From positions 186,001-250,000 of the forward strand of contig NZ_CP177239.1 in the NCBI RefSeq assembly GCF_046773475.1: a DNA stretch of 64,000 bases, given 5' to 3'. The notes under the pieces are model-generated. The model worked only from the letters and a program-made list of their open reading frames with translations, was not told where the DNA came from and did no database searches. Both the position numbers and the translations under genes were made by a program. The DNA is from Nitratireductor aquimarinus. GTDB lineage: Bacteria; Pseudomonadota; Alphaproteobacteria; Rhizobiales; Rhizobiaceae. Below are positions 18,337 through 26,306 of the stretch, piece after piece; position 1 is the first letter of the stretch; every line of letters starts with the position of its first letter.

Positions 18337-18516
18337 ATGGCCAATAAGCGTGGCTTTTTCCGCGGCGCATTCGACGCGCTGATCGAAGCTCGTCAGAAGC
18401 AGGTCCGGAGCTATGTCAACGGCGCGCTTCTGATGCTTGACGACGAGACCCTGCGTGCTCACGGCTACAACCGTGAAGAGCTGAAGCGCAGCCGTAGCGT
18501 GTCGCACATGTTCTGA
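18337..18516 (+). CDS. 59-aa conserved-looking small protein
   Basis: ATG 18337 is well placed behind TAGGAGA (18324-18330). The product starts MANKRGFFRGAFDALIEA and its C-terminal half (GALLMLDDETLRAHGYNREE) resembles the DUF1127/YjiS type of small basic proteins, in which LDDxxLxxxGxxRxE is characteristic; the match is partial. No membrane segment. A strong intrinsic terminator follows at 18541, so this is a compact monocistronic unit, good evidence that the gene is real. Function unknown. Confidence 0.8.
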   Translation: MANKRGFFRGAFDALIEARQKQVRSYVNGALLMLDDETLRAHGYNREELKRSRSVSHMF

Positions 18517-18540
18517 TCCGCTGGAAACAGCGTTTGACCG

Positions 18541-18577
18541 AAACCCCGGAAGCTCTGCTTTCGGGGTTTTTGTTTTT
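18541..18577 (+). terminator. intrinsic terminator
   Basis: AACCCCGGAAGC pairs with GCTTTCGGGGTT around a short loop (18542-18570) and is followed by a T-rich run TTTTTGTTTTTTG. It ends the transcript of the 59-aa gene. Confidence 0.9.
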
Positions 18578-18708
18578 TGTTAAGCATCCTTGAGAATTTC
18601 GCCGGCATATTAAAAGTGTTCTTTCCGCTTCCATGTAAGGAAGACGGAAGTCTGCCGGGTTTTATTGTTTGCCGGCGCGAAGCTTCATGACCATCGTTGG
18701 CCTGAACC

Positions 18709-19887
18709 ATGCAACTTGATTTCCAGACCCTCTACATCATCATTCTGCTGAACTCCCTCGGGCTGATCGTGGTCTGGACCTCCGTTGCCTTCGTTTACCG
18801 GGAGATCGCTGCCGCGCGGTACTGGCTGGCAGCGCTGGTCGGAACCAGCATTGGCGGGCTTCTTCTCACAGTTGATGCGAATGGAGCGGTCGGTGTTGCC
18901 ACAGTGGCCGGCATGGTCTTCATCGGATGCGGCTTCGCGACGATCCTTCAGGGCGTGGCCGTGTTCTATGACGGCCGCGCGCGCTGGAGACTTTTAGCCG
19001 CCTATGCGGTCGTCTGCGCGGTTCTGGCGGAAATGGCGGGGCCTGACCGGGCCGTGCAGAATGTCGTTTTTGCGCTGCTTCAGGCGCTGCCGACATCACT
19101 GCTGTTGCTCGTGCTCGCGACAAGACGGCCCGTCCGGCTCGGCGCTACGGTGGCGACCTTTGCTGCCGGCATTGCGCTTTCCGGTCAGGTTCTGGAGATT
19201 GCGTCCAATCTTGCCCGGATTTCCGGTTCTCTGTCCGATGCGGGATACTACGCGTTTGCGCCATGGCTGCTGGTGGCAAACATTCTGGGAACGAGTGTTC
19301 TCAATCTCGGTTTCCTGCTGATGACCATCGACCGGTTGAGCTCCGCACTTGCTGATCTCGCCAGCCGCGATGACCTGACGGATTTGCCCAACCGCCGTGG
19401 GCTGCGCAACCGCGCACGGCGGGTCGAGAGAAGGGGGCGTGAGCAGGGGGAGTGCGTTTCGGTGATGATGCTGGACGTCGATTCCTTCAAACAGATCAAC
19501 GACACATTCGGCCATCATGCCGGGGATGCCTGCCTCGTGCATATCGCCGGCATTCTGAGCAATGGTCTGCACCGCAAGGACATTCTGGCCCGTGTGAGCG
19601 GTGATGAGTTCTGCGCCATACTGCCGGCGACGGATATGCGCGATGCAGCGCAGATTGCCGATATGCTGGTGAAGCAGATCTCTACGACACCGTTCATTGC
19701 CGGCAAGAGCCGCATTCCGCTGTCGGTGAGCATCGGCATTGCCGAGTGGAGTCCGGTGGGAAGCGAGGGGCTTTTTGAAGCGCTCACGCGCGCCGATGCC
19801 GCCCTTTACGACGCCAAGCGCTCCGGCCGAAACGGCTATGCGACGGATGTGCCCGAAGGGGAAGACAGGCGTCGCGCCCTGGGCTGA
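18709..19887 (+). CDS. membrane diguanylate cyclase with SGDEF active site
   Basis: Predicted to make the second messenger c-di-GMP. The 392-aa product has about six to seven hydrophobic helices in residues 1-210, a membrane sensor of unrecognised type, then a GGDEF domain (about 218-385) with DDLTDLPNRRG, MMLDVDSFKQINDTFGHHAGD and active-site SGDEF (about 297-301) in place of GGDEF. The product-inhibition site RxxD reads HRKD, so feedback inhibition may be lost. No EAL domain is present. It converges on prmA with a shared hairpin terminator. Confidence 0.9.
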   Translation: MQLDFQTLYIIILLNSLGLIVVWTSVAFVYREIAAARYWLAALVGTSIGGLLLTVDANGAVGVATVAGMVFIGCGFATILQGVAVFYDGRARWRLLAAYAVVCAVLAEMAGPDRAVQNVVFALLQALPTSLLLLVLATRRPVRLGATVATFAAGIALSGQVLEIASNLARISGSLSDAGYYAFAPWLLVANILGTSVLNLGFLLMTIDRLSSALADLASRDDLTDLPNRRGLRNRARRVERRGREQGECVSVMMLDVDSFKQINDTFGHHAGDACLVHIAGILSNGLHRKDILARVSGDEFCAILPATDMRDAAQIADMLVKQISTTPFIAGKSRIPLSVSIGIAEWSPVGSEGLFEALTRADAALYDAKRSGRNGYATDVPEGEDRRRALG

Positions 19888-19890
19888 CAG

Positions 19891-19914
19891 GGAACCCGGG
19901 CGGTGCCGGGTTCC
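19891..19914. terminator. hairpin between convergent genes
   Basis: Nine-bp stem GGAACCCGG (19891-19899) / CCGGGTTCC (19906-19914) with a 6-base loop, followed on the plus strand by GCTTTCC. It lies between the stops of the diguanylate cyclase and prmA and probably ends both transcripts. Confidence 0.6.
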
Positions 19915-19926
19915 GCTTTCCTGACC

Positions 19927-20799
19927 CTAGCGCTTCATGTGAATGGTGACCCAGCCCTCACGCGCCTGCGTGCGAATGTGCCGGAAGCCCTGAACGCTGT
20001 AGGCCGCGATGACGGCGCGGCGCTGGCGCTCGAGAATGCCTGACAGGATGATCGAGCCACCCGGCGTGAGATGCCGGGCCATGGCCGGTGCAAGGCCCAT
20101 CAGCGGCCGGGCCAGAATGTTTGCCACGATCAGGTCGAAGGGTTTCTGCTGGGCAAAGATGGCGTGGTGAAAGCCCGGCGCCGTCTGCGTGTCGACCAGG
20201 CTGGTCACGCCGTTGAGCTGGACATTGGCGCGGGCGACCTGCGTGGCGATGTCATCGATGTCGGTTGCCAGAACCGGGATGCGCGCGGCCTTGGCCACGG
20301 CAATCGCCAGAACGGCGCTGCCGGTGCCCAGATCCAGCGCATTGCGCGGCTGCTCGCATTTCAGGACATCGGCAATCGCTTCAAGGCAGCCGGCCGTGGT
20401 GCCATGATGTCCGGTTCCGAAGGCGAGACCCGCATCGATCTCGATGGCGATGTCGCCGATGCGCTGCAGATGTCGGTCGTGGCTGCCGTGAACCAGAAAG
20501 CGCCCGACGCGGACGGGCTGCAGCCCTTCCAGCGAATGGCTGACCCAGTCGATGTCCGGCACCGTCTCGCGCTCCAGCGCGGGCGTGGGCGATATGCCGG
20601 CCAGACATTCGAGAACCTGCTTTTCGAGCTGGTCGACATCGTCTTCCGTGTAGACGGAGATCTGGAAGATCCCGCTGTCTTCTTCCGGTTCGAAGATGCT
20701 GATCGGCAGCCCATCCTCTTCAAAACGGGTATCGAGGATAGAAAAGATCGCTTCGGCTTGTTCGCGCTGAGCGGTCAGGAAAAGTCGTGTCTGGCCCAT
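19927..20799 (-). CDS. prmA: ribosomal protein L11 methyltransferase
   Basis: SAM-dependent methyltransferase that trimethylates L11 in the cytoplasm. The 290-aa product has an N-terminal substrate-recognition domain and a C-terminal Rossmann methyltransferase with IDAGLAFGTGHHGTTAGCLEAI, the SAM motif ALDLGTGSAVLAIAVAK and the DLIVANILARPL catalytic segment, all typical of PrmA. The next gene on the same strand (SCO1-like) ends 12 bases upstream of its start, so the two may be cotranscribed. Confidence 0.95.
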   Translation of the reverse strand: MGQTRLFLTAQREQAEAIFSILDTRFEEDGLPISIFEPEEDSGIFQISVYTEDDVDQLEKQVLECLAGISPTPALERETVPDIDWVSHSLEGLQPVRVGRFLVHGSHDRHLQRIGDIAIEIDAGLAFGTGHHGTTAGCLEAIADVLKCEQPRNALDLGTGSAVLAIAVAKAARIPVLATDIDDIATQVARANVQLNGVTSLVDTQTAPGFHHAIFAQQKPFDLIVANILARPLMGLAPAMARHLTPGGSIILSGILERQRRAVIAAYSVQGFRHIRTQAREGWVTIHMKR

Positions 20800-20811
20800 G
20801 GATTTCCGATG

Positions 20812-21390
20812 TCAGGTTTCGTTCGCCAGACGCTTCAGCTTGGCGATTGCGGTATCACGATTTTCTTCATAGGCGATCGTTCCGAAAAAGTCGCCATCGC
20901 TGTCGAGCAGCAGGATCGATGCGGTGTGGTCCATCGTGTAGTCGTCACCTTCAAGCTCGACCTTGCGCACATAGATGGAGAAGCCCTTGGCCATGGCCGC
21001 CACCTTCTCGGGATCGCCGGTGATGCCGGTGATGCGGTCGGAGAAGTTGGAGAGATAGGTCTTCATCACTTCGGGCGTGTCGCGCTCGGGATCGATGGAA
21101 ACGAAATAGGGCTCGATCTCCTCGCCTTCCTCGCCAAGCTCTTCCAGATAGCCATCCAGTTCAAACAGCGTGGTGGGGCACACTTCCGGGCAATGGGTGA
21201 AGCCGAAGAAGACGACGCGCGGCCCGCCCCTGAAGGCGGCCTCGGTGATGGTGTTGCCATCCTGATCGACCAGTTCGAACGGCACGCCGAAGGCCCTGCC
21301 GGAATTCTGCTGCTGGTACCACTGGAAGGTAAGAAGTCCGACGCCCACGGCCATGACCGCGAGAATGCCGATAAGAATGGATCGCATCAT
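20812..21390 (-). CDS. SCO1/SenC family copper chaperone for cytochrome oxidase
   Basis: Membrane-anchored periplasmic thioredoxin-fold protein that delivers copper to the CuA centre of cytochrome c oxidase. The 192-aa product has one N-terminal membrane helix (about 4-22), the copper-binding FTHCPEVCPTTL (Cys about 67 and 71) and the ligand His near residue 155 (YTMDHTASILLLD). A 53-aa membrane protein lies just upstream on the same strand and prmA just downstream. Confidence 0.93.
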   Translation of the reverse strand: MMRSILIGILAVMAVGVGLLTFQWYQQQNSGRAFGVPFELVDQDGNTITEAAFRGGPRVVFFGFTHCPEVCPTTLFELDGYLEELGEEGEEIEPYFVSIDPERDTPEVMKTYLSNFSDRITGITGDPEKVAAMAKGFSIYVRKVELEGDDYTMDHTASILLLDSDGDFFGTIAYEENRDTAIAKLKRLANET

Positions 21391-21430
21391 TGAAGTTCAC
21401 CCGGAAACAAGAAAGCGCTGAAAGGCGGTG

Positions 21431-21592
21431 TCAGAGGCACCAGGCCAGCCCGGACTGGGCCAGCGCGAGAAAGATGTCGGCTCCGTTTTCCAGCCACATG
21501 GCAAAGACAAGACCGGTCAGGGCGGCAAGAACCAATGCTGCCGCGCCCATCACGATCCAGTTGGCCAAAGGCCTGGAGCCGTTTGTTTTCAT
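21431..21592 (-). CDS. 53-aa single-pass membrane protein upstream of SCO1
   Basis: The frame reads MKTNGSRPLANWIVMGAAAL and continues with one clear hydrophobic helix (about residues 12-33), ending ALAQSGLAWCL. Its stop is 40 bases upstream of the SCO1-like start, on the same strand. Short hydrophobic proteins beside cytochrome oxidase assembly genes are common, so a role in copper or oxidase assembly is possible, but this is inferred only from position. A longer in-frame extension lacks conserved character. Confidence 0.6.
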   Translation of the reverse strand: MKTNGSRPLANWIVMGAAALVLAALTGLVFAMWLENGADIFLALAQSGLAWCL

Positions 21593-21674
21593 GCCCCATG
21601 ATAGGCGAAATGCGCTGCCGGACGCAAAGCCCATCTTGTCGCAAGCCTGTGCAGAAAATCGGAAGGGGAGGGAA

Positions 21675-21703
21675 CCTCCCGTCGCCGGGAACGCGACGGG
21701 AGG
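21675..21703. other. stable hairpin in intergenic region
   Basis: Perfect 11-bp stem CCTCCCGTCGC (21675-21685) / GCGACGGGAGG (21693-21703) with a 7-base loop. No T-run on either side, so it is not a clear terminator. The surrounding gap (21593-21853) lies between divergent genes and shows no other gene. Confidence 0.5.
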
Positions 21704-21853
21704 ACTGCGGGGTTGAGGTGTTTTGCCTGGAGGCATTGCGCGGGTTTCTGGCCCGCAGGAACACAATAGGCATTCACGGCTAGGAAATGGTGTCCTTGAT
21801 CTTCAATCATCGGGTGTGGATGATTGTATCGCCAATCAGCAGGAGACCGGGCA

Positions 21854-22219
21854 ATGTCGATTGCGGGCATTCGTCTCAAGCGGATCTATGATCCTGTCGA
21901 GCCGGAAGATGGGGCGCGCATCCTCGTCGACCGGCTGTGGCCGCGCGGCGTCAGCAAGGAGCGCGCGGCACTTGAAAGCTGGCTGCCTCAGATCGGGCCG
22001 AGCCACGAGCTACGCCGGTGGTTTGCGCATCAGCCGGAGCGCTGGGACACGTTCTGCAACAGATATTGCGCTGAATTGAAGGCGCAGCCTGATCTTCTCG
22101 AAGACTTGCGTGAAAAAGCGCGAAAAGGACCTGTGACGCTGCTTTTCTCGGCACGGGACCGTGAGCGCAATCAGGCGGCTGTGATCCGCAATCTTCTTCA
22201 AGAAAGCACGGATGGCTGA
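21854..22219 (+). CDS. DUF488 family protein
   Basis: A 121-aa product from ATG 21854, behind GGAGA at 21842. It begins MSIAGIRLKRIYDPVEPEDG and contains the family hallmark ILVDRLWPRGVSKERAALE followed by WLPQIGPSHELRRWFAHQPERW. DUF488 proteins are widespread small cytoplasmic proteins of uncertain biochemistry, with a conserved Arg/Trp-rich pocket. It is complete. Upstream in-frame codons (from 21824) are not conserved in character. No functional clue comes from the neighbours. Confidence 0.88.
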   Translation: MSIAGIRLKRIYDPVEPEDGARILVDRLWPRGVSKERAALESWLPQIGPSHELRRWFAHQPERWDTFCNRYCAELKAQPDLLEDLREKARKGPVTLLFSARDRERNQAAVIRNLLQESTDG

Positions 22220-22329
22220 GGGAAAAAGTATACGAATTCTGAAAACGGCAACCTGCCATTGTACTTTTTCGCAAATGACTGTTTCTTGTAAAAAAGAGTA
22301 GAGCCGGTAATGAAACCTGTTTGCCTTTA

Positions 22330-22380
22330 GCGTATACGCAGGGGCTCTCTCTTGACTTCATTCATACAGACAGAGACATA
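22330..22380 (+). promoter_or_regulatory. palindrome and candidate promoter before a 154-aa gene
   Basis: A perfect palindrome GCGTATACGC (22330-22339) lies 11 bases upstream of CTTGAC (22351-22356), the rhizobial -35 box; GACATA (22375-22380) at about 18 bases could be the -10 box. A related GTATACG occurs near 22230. The palindrome could be an operator. The gap 22220-22433 has no other feature. Confidence 0.4.
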
Positions 22381-22433
22381 TGTGTTCAGGCAGCGCGCTT
22401 GTTTTGGGCAGCTGCGGCATCGGGGCGGATTTT

Positions 22434-22898
22434 ATGATCAAGGATTTTGACAAGTTAAAGCAGCAACTTGCCGAGCTTTCCGAGGCGGTGAATAAGTTCG
22501 AGTCTGAAGCGGTGCAATTGCGCGTCGTGGAGCTTGTTCTGGGCCAGCGCGACGGTCAGGTTGCCGGCCTGTCCGAAAATGGTATCGATGGATACATTGC
22601 CGGACCGGGCATGATGCACATTGTGCGCAACACGCCGCGTCCCGGACGCAAGAAGACGACCACCGACAGCGCCAGGGGCGCCGTCGCGGCGCTGAATGAG
22701 CTGCTTGAAGGCGATTTCTTCAGCGAGCCGCGCACGATTGGCGATGTCGTCGCCCACTGCCAGAGCCAGTTTGGCACGCGCTACAAGTCGAACGCCTTTT
22801 CAGGCCCGCTCTCGCGCCATGCCCGCAACGGCATTCTGACCCGCGAGAAAAATGAAGACGGCAAGTTCGTCTACGTCGATCCGCAAAAGGCTGCCTAG
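22434..22898 (+). CDS. hypothetical protein, N-terminal coiled coil, C-terminal winged-helix-like
   Basis: I do not recognise this 154-aa product. From ATG 22434 it starts with an amphipathic, probably coiled-coil segment (IKDFDKLKQQLAELSEAVNK), has a middle region with Gly/Pro-rich GPGMMHIVRNTPRPGRKKTT, and ends with FGTRYKSNAFSGPLSRHARN then LTREKNEDGKFVYVDPQ, which reads like a winged helix (recognition helix followed by a two-strand wing). A DNA-binding role is therefore possible. It is monocistronic, with its own promoter candidate and a hairpin terminator at 23007. Confidence 0.75.
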   Translation: MIKDFDKLKQQLAELSEAVNKFESEAVQLRVVELVLGQRDGQVAGLSENGIDGYIAGPGMMHIVRNTPRPGRKKTTTDSARGAVAALNELLEGDFFSEPRTIGDVVAHCQSQFGTRYKSNAFSGPLSRHARNGILTREKNEDGKFVYVDPQKAA

Positions 22899-23006
22899 AG
22901 CAGCGCGCACACATTGCGGGCCGGGTGAGTGCGCTTACAGCCGCCCGGGTTTGCTCCTTCCAGAAAACCGAAACGCTCGATTCCCGTCGGGGCCGCGCAT
23001 TTTGCA

Positions 23007-23043
23007 GGTCAGGTGATTCCACCTGACCCCTCGTTCCTGTTTT
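23007..23043 (+). terminator. hairpin terminator candidate
   Basis: Nine-bp perfect stem GGTCAGGTG (23007-23015) / CACCTGACC (23020-23028), loop ATTC, then CCTCGTTCCTGTTTTC. It lies between the convergent 154-aa gene and the uvrD-type gene. T-richness is modest. Confidence 0.5.
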
Positions 23044-23100
23044 CACGAAATTCTGGACGGAAAACCGTTTCCCGATTCTGCCGCTGGGTCTAGGCCGGCT

Positions 23101-25599
23101 TTAGGCCGGCTTCACGAAGCCTTCGAGAACGCGTTTCTGGCCGGCCTTGTCGAAATCGATGGTGAGCTTGTTGCCCTCGATTGCCGAGACATTGCCATTG
23201 CCGAACTTCATATGGAACACGCGGTCGCCGACCTTGAAGGTGGACGGCTTTTCGGACACGGATCTGGCGACCAGCTCGCCCTCGATCACACGGCCCTTCA
23301 CCGAGCCGCGCCCCGCGCCATAGCCCGAATCCGCCTCGCCATAGCCGATGCGCTCGACCTGATGGCCGGAGCGATTGCCCCAGTTGCGCGCGGTTGCGTC
23401 GGTGCGGTTCTTCTGGGCGCGCTGCCAGCCGGGCGTCGCGTAGCTGTTGGAGAACACGCTCTGGTCGTCGAAACGCGATTTGCCATAGGGGTTGGGCCGG
23501 CCGGGCTGGCCGACGGAATACCCGCCATAGCTGTTGCTCTCTTCGGCCACGTCCACATGCGCTTCGGGAAGCTCGTCCAGAAAGCGGGAAGGAATGGTCG
23601 ACTGCCACAGACCGTGGATACGCCGGTTTGAGGCGAACCACAGGTGCAGGTTCTTCTTGGCGCGCGTCAGGCCCACATAGGCCAGCCGCCGCTCTTCCTC
23701 GAGGCCCGAGCGACCGCCTTCGTCAAGCGCGCGCTGATGCGGGAAGAGGCCTTCCTCCCAGCCGGGCAGGAACACGGTCGGGAACTCAAGACCCTTGGCC
23801 GAGTGCAGCGTCATCAGGCTTACGGCGTCGAGCTCTTCATGGCGCTCGGCGTCCATCACCAGCGCCACATGCTCCAGAAAACCGCGCAGGCTCTCATATT
23901 CCTCCATGGAGCGGATCAGCTCCTTGAGGTTTTCAAGCCGTCCCGGCGCTTCGGCCGAACGGTCGTTCTTCCACATTTCCGTGTAGCCGGATTCCTCGAG
24001 GATCATCTCGGCCAGTTCCGTGTGGGGCGTCCGGTCGAGCATGCTCTGCCAGCGCTCGATGTTCTCCACCAGCGTGCGCAGCGAGGCGCGCGGCTTTGGC
24101 TTCATCTCCTCGGTGCCGACGAGATCGCGTGCGGCCTGCAGGAGCGTTGCCTCACGCATGCGCGAAACATCGTGGATCTGGCGCACGCTGGCTTCACCCA
24201 GCCCGCGCTTGGGCACATTGACGATGCGCTCGAATGCCAGATCGTCGGCGGCCTGCGCGACGATGCGGAAATAGGCCATGGCGTCGCGGATCTCGAGGCG
24301 CTCATAGAAGCGCGGTCCGCCGATGACGCGGTAATTGAGCCCCAGCGTGACGAAGCGGTCTTCGAACTCACGCATCTGGAAGGAGGCGCGCACGAGGATG
24401 GCGATGTCGTTGAGCGCGTGGCCCTTGGACTGCAACGCCTCGATCTCTTCGCCCACGGCCCGGGCCTCTTCCTCCGAATCCCAGGCGGCATGCACCTTCA
24501 CCTTGGGATCGTCGGGGTCGGAATGCTCGGTGAAGAGCGTTTTGCCAAGCCGCCCTTCATTGTTGGCGATGAGGTGCGAGGCGGCGCCCAGAATGTGCTT
24601 GGTGGAACGGTAATTGCGCTCCAGCCGGATCACGGCGGCGCCGGGGAAATCCTTCTCGAAGCGCAGGATGTTGTCCACTTCCGCGCCGCGCCAGCCATAG
24701 ATCGACTGGTCGTCATCACCGACGCAGCAGATGTTCACCGGTTCCGTGCTCCTGGGGCGCTGCGCGAGCAGCCGCAGCCACATGTACTGGGCGGTGTTGG
24801 TGTCCTGATACTCGTCCACCAGAATGTATTTGAACCGGCGGTGATAGTCCGCAAGCACATCGGGATGATCGCGCAGAATGCGGATCGGATGGCAAAGGAG
24901 ATCGCCGAAATCGACGGCGTTGAGCGTCTTCAGGCGGTTCTGATAGGCGGTGTAGAGTTCACGGCCCTTGCCATTGGCGAAGGCGCGGGCGTCGCCCTCG
25001 GGAATTTCCTTCGGCGCGAGCCCCTTGTTCTTCCAGCCGTCGATCATCTGCGCGAACTGGCGCGGCGGCCAGCGCTTGTCGTCCAGCCCTTCGGCCTGAA
25101 TGATCTGCTTGATGAGGCGGATCTGGTCGTCGGTATCGAGAATGGTGAAGGAGCTTTTGAGCCCCGCCAGCTCGGCATGCTTGCGCAGGATCTTCACACC
25201 GATGGAGTGGAAGGTGCCGAGCCATGGCATGCCCTCGATGGCCTCGCCGACCAGCGTGCCGATACGCACTTTCATCTCGCGCGCGGCCTTGTTGGTGAAG
25301 GTCACGGCCAGGATCTGCGAGGGATAGGCGCGGCCGGAGGCCAGAATATGCGCGATGCGCGTGGTCAGAACGCGTGTCTTGCCGGTGCCCGCGCCCGCAA
25401 GCACCAGAACCGGGCCTTCGGTGGTTTCCACCGCGAGCCGCTGCTCGGGATTGAGCGCATCGAGATAGCGTGTGTCGGGTCCGCCCGTGCGCGCAGCCAT
25501 GGCGCGCGCTGCAATGCCTGAAGGCTTCTGCGCAGCCGGGGGCGTCGGGGCGGGTTCGTCCTCGTCAAAGAACGGAATATCATCAGGAAAGCCGGACAT
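23101..25599 (-). CDS. uvrD: UvrD/PcrA-type superfamily 1 DNA helicase
   Basis: 3'-5' helicase for nucleotide excision and mismatch repair. The 832-aa product has Walker A LAGAGTGKTRVLTTRIA, motif II KYILVDEYQDTNTAQY, motif III VGDDDQSIYGWRGA, motif IV VIRLERNYRSTKHIL, motif V SLMTLHSAKGLEFPTVFLPG and motif VI EERRLAYVGLTRAKKNL. The C-terminus is a low-complexity linker followed by a Tudor-like domain (FKVGDRVFHMKFGNGNVSAI), which in UvrD/PcrA contacts RNA polymerase. Telling uvrD from pcrA is a matter of naming. Complete and apparently monocistronic. Confidence 0.95.
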   Translation of the reverse strand: MSGFPDDIPFFDEDEPAPTPPAAQKPSGIAARAMAARTGGPDTRYLDALNPEQRLAVETTEGPVLVLAGAGTGKTRVLTTRIAHILASGRAYPSQILAVTFTNKAAREMKVRIGTLVGEAIEGMPWLGTFHSIGVKILRKHAELAGLKSSFTILDTDDQIRLIKQIIQAEGLDDKRWPPRQFAQMIDGWKNKGLAPKEIPEGDARAFANGKGRELYTAYQNRLKTLNAVDFGDLLCHPIRILRDHPDVLADYHRRFKYILVDEYQDTNTAQYMWLRLLAQRPRSTEPVNICCVGDDDQSIYGWRGAEVDNILRFEKDFPGAAVIRLERNYRSTKHILGAASHLIANNEGRLGKTLFTEHSDPDDPKVKVHAAWDSEEEARAVGEEIEALQSKGHALNDIAILVRASFQMREFEDRFVTLGLNYRVIGGPRFYERLEIRDAMAYFRIVAQAADDLAFERIVNVPKRGLGEASVRQIHDVSRMREATLLQAARDLVGTEEMKPKPRASLRTLVENIERWQSMLDRTPHTELAEMILEESGYTEMWKNDRSAEAPGRLENLKELIRSMEEYESLRGFLEHVALVMDAERHEELDAVSLMTLHSAKGLEFPTVFLPGWEEGLFPHQRALDEGGRSGLEEERRLAYVGLTRAKKNLHLWFASNRRIHGLWQSTIPSRFLDELPEAHVDVAEESNSYGGYSVGQPGRPNPYGKSRFDDQSVFSNSYATPGWQRAQKNRTDATARNWGNRSGHQVERIGYGEADSGYGAGRGSVKGRVIEGELVARSVSEKPSTFKVGDRVFHMKFGNGNVSAIEGNKLTIDFDKAGQKRVLEGFVKPA

Positions 25600-25716
25600 C
25601 GCACCTGCTTATGGTGATTCGGGGGGCATAGCCCATGGATGTTTTCTATTTGTACCGGTTTGCGCCTCACGAACCAAGGGGGTGCCAAGCCGGCAAAATG
25701 CGGGGGAACAGCGTCG

Positions 25717-26130
25717 TCAGTGCTCGCTTTCGCAGAGTGAATGGTCGGATAGCGCCCGCAGCACATAGCAATCGCAAACCGAGCCGCTGTCGCAACTGTC
25801 GACGATGCGCTGGAGCTCATGCTCCAGCCTTTGCAGGCGGGCAATGCGCTCGCGCACTTCGGTAAGGTGCTCGCGGGCAATGCTGTCCGCCGTTTCGCAG
25901 GGTTTTTCGGGATGCCCGCTCAGTTCGATCAGCGAACGGATTGCGTCGATGCCCAGCCCCAGGTCGCGGGCGTGGCGGATGAAGGCGAGGCGCTCCATCG
26001 CCTGCTTTCCATAGCGGCGCTGGTTGCCGGCGGAGCGCTCGGGCGGTTCGATCAGCCCGGTTTCCTCGTAATAGCGGATGGTCGGCACCTTTACGCCCAC
26101 CCGTTTCGACAGTTCGCCAATTGACCACAT
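25717..26130 (-). CDS. MerR family regulator with cysteine-rich metal-sensing end
   Basis: Predicted metal-responsive activator of 137 aa from ATG (CAT at 26128-26130), matching the family N-terminus MWSIGELSKRVGVKVPTIRYYEE. A winged HTH (1-70) is followed by a dimerisation helix and a tail with candidate ligands: Cys78 (HPEKPC), Cys113, Cys119, Cys121, His130, Cys133. This pattern recalls ZntR/CadR/PbrR metal sensors rather than SoxR, which has CxxCxCxxxxxC. A dyad at 26149 overlaps its likely promoter. The divergent neighbour is a hydrolase, not a metal exporter, so the target is unclear. Confidence 0.85.
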   Translation of the reverse strand: MWSIGELSKRVGVKVPTIRYYEETGLIEPPERSAGNQRRYGKQAMERLAFIRHARDLGLGIDAIRSLIELSGHPEKPCETADSIAREHLTEVRERIARLQRLEHELQRIVDSCDSGSVCDCYVLRALSDHSLCESEH

Positions 26131-26148
26131 GCCGTGCGGCTCCTTCAA

Positions 26149-26171
26149 AATCTCTAGTCTATATAGGTATT
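26149..26171. promoter_or_regulatory. MerR-type operator/promoter candidate
   Basis: Dyad AATCTCTA (26149-26156) / TAGGTATT (26164-26171), 6 of 8 bases symmetric across 7 bases, just upstream of the merR-like start. Read on the minus strand it contains TATATAGACTAGAG, like MerR-family sites set between over-spaced -35 and -10 boxes. It probably controls the regulator itself. Confidence 0.4.
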
Positions 26172-26306
26172 GCCGGTCTTCTGCGAAAGGCGAGAGGGGG
26201 GGCGGGCGAAGAGAAAATTGGTTCACGCGGGCGTGAATGGACGTTTTCCCGGCTGGCCCTACCTTGGACTTCGGCGGGAACCAGTCAACGAAATGGGAGT
26301 GAATTC

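Noticed and set aside
23644..25521. 625-codon open frame antisense to the uvrD-type helicase
   Set aside because: All helicase motifs lie on the minus strand; this frame is its complement with no recognisable domain.
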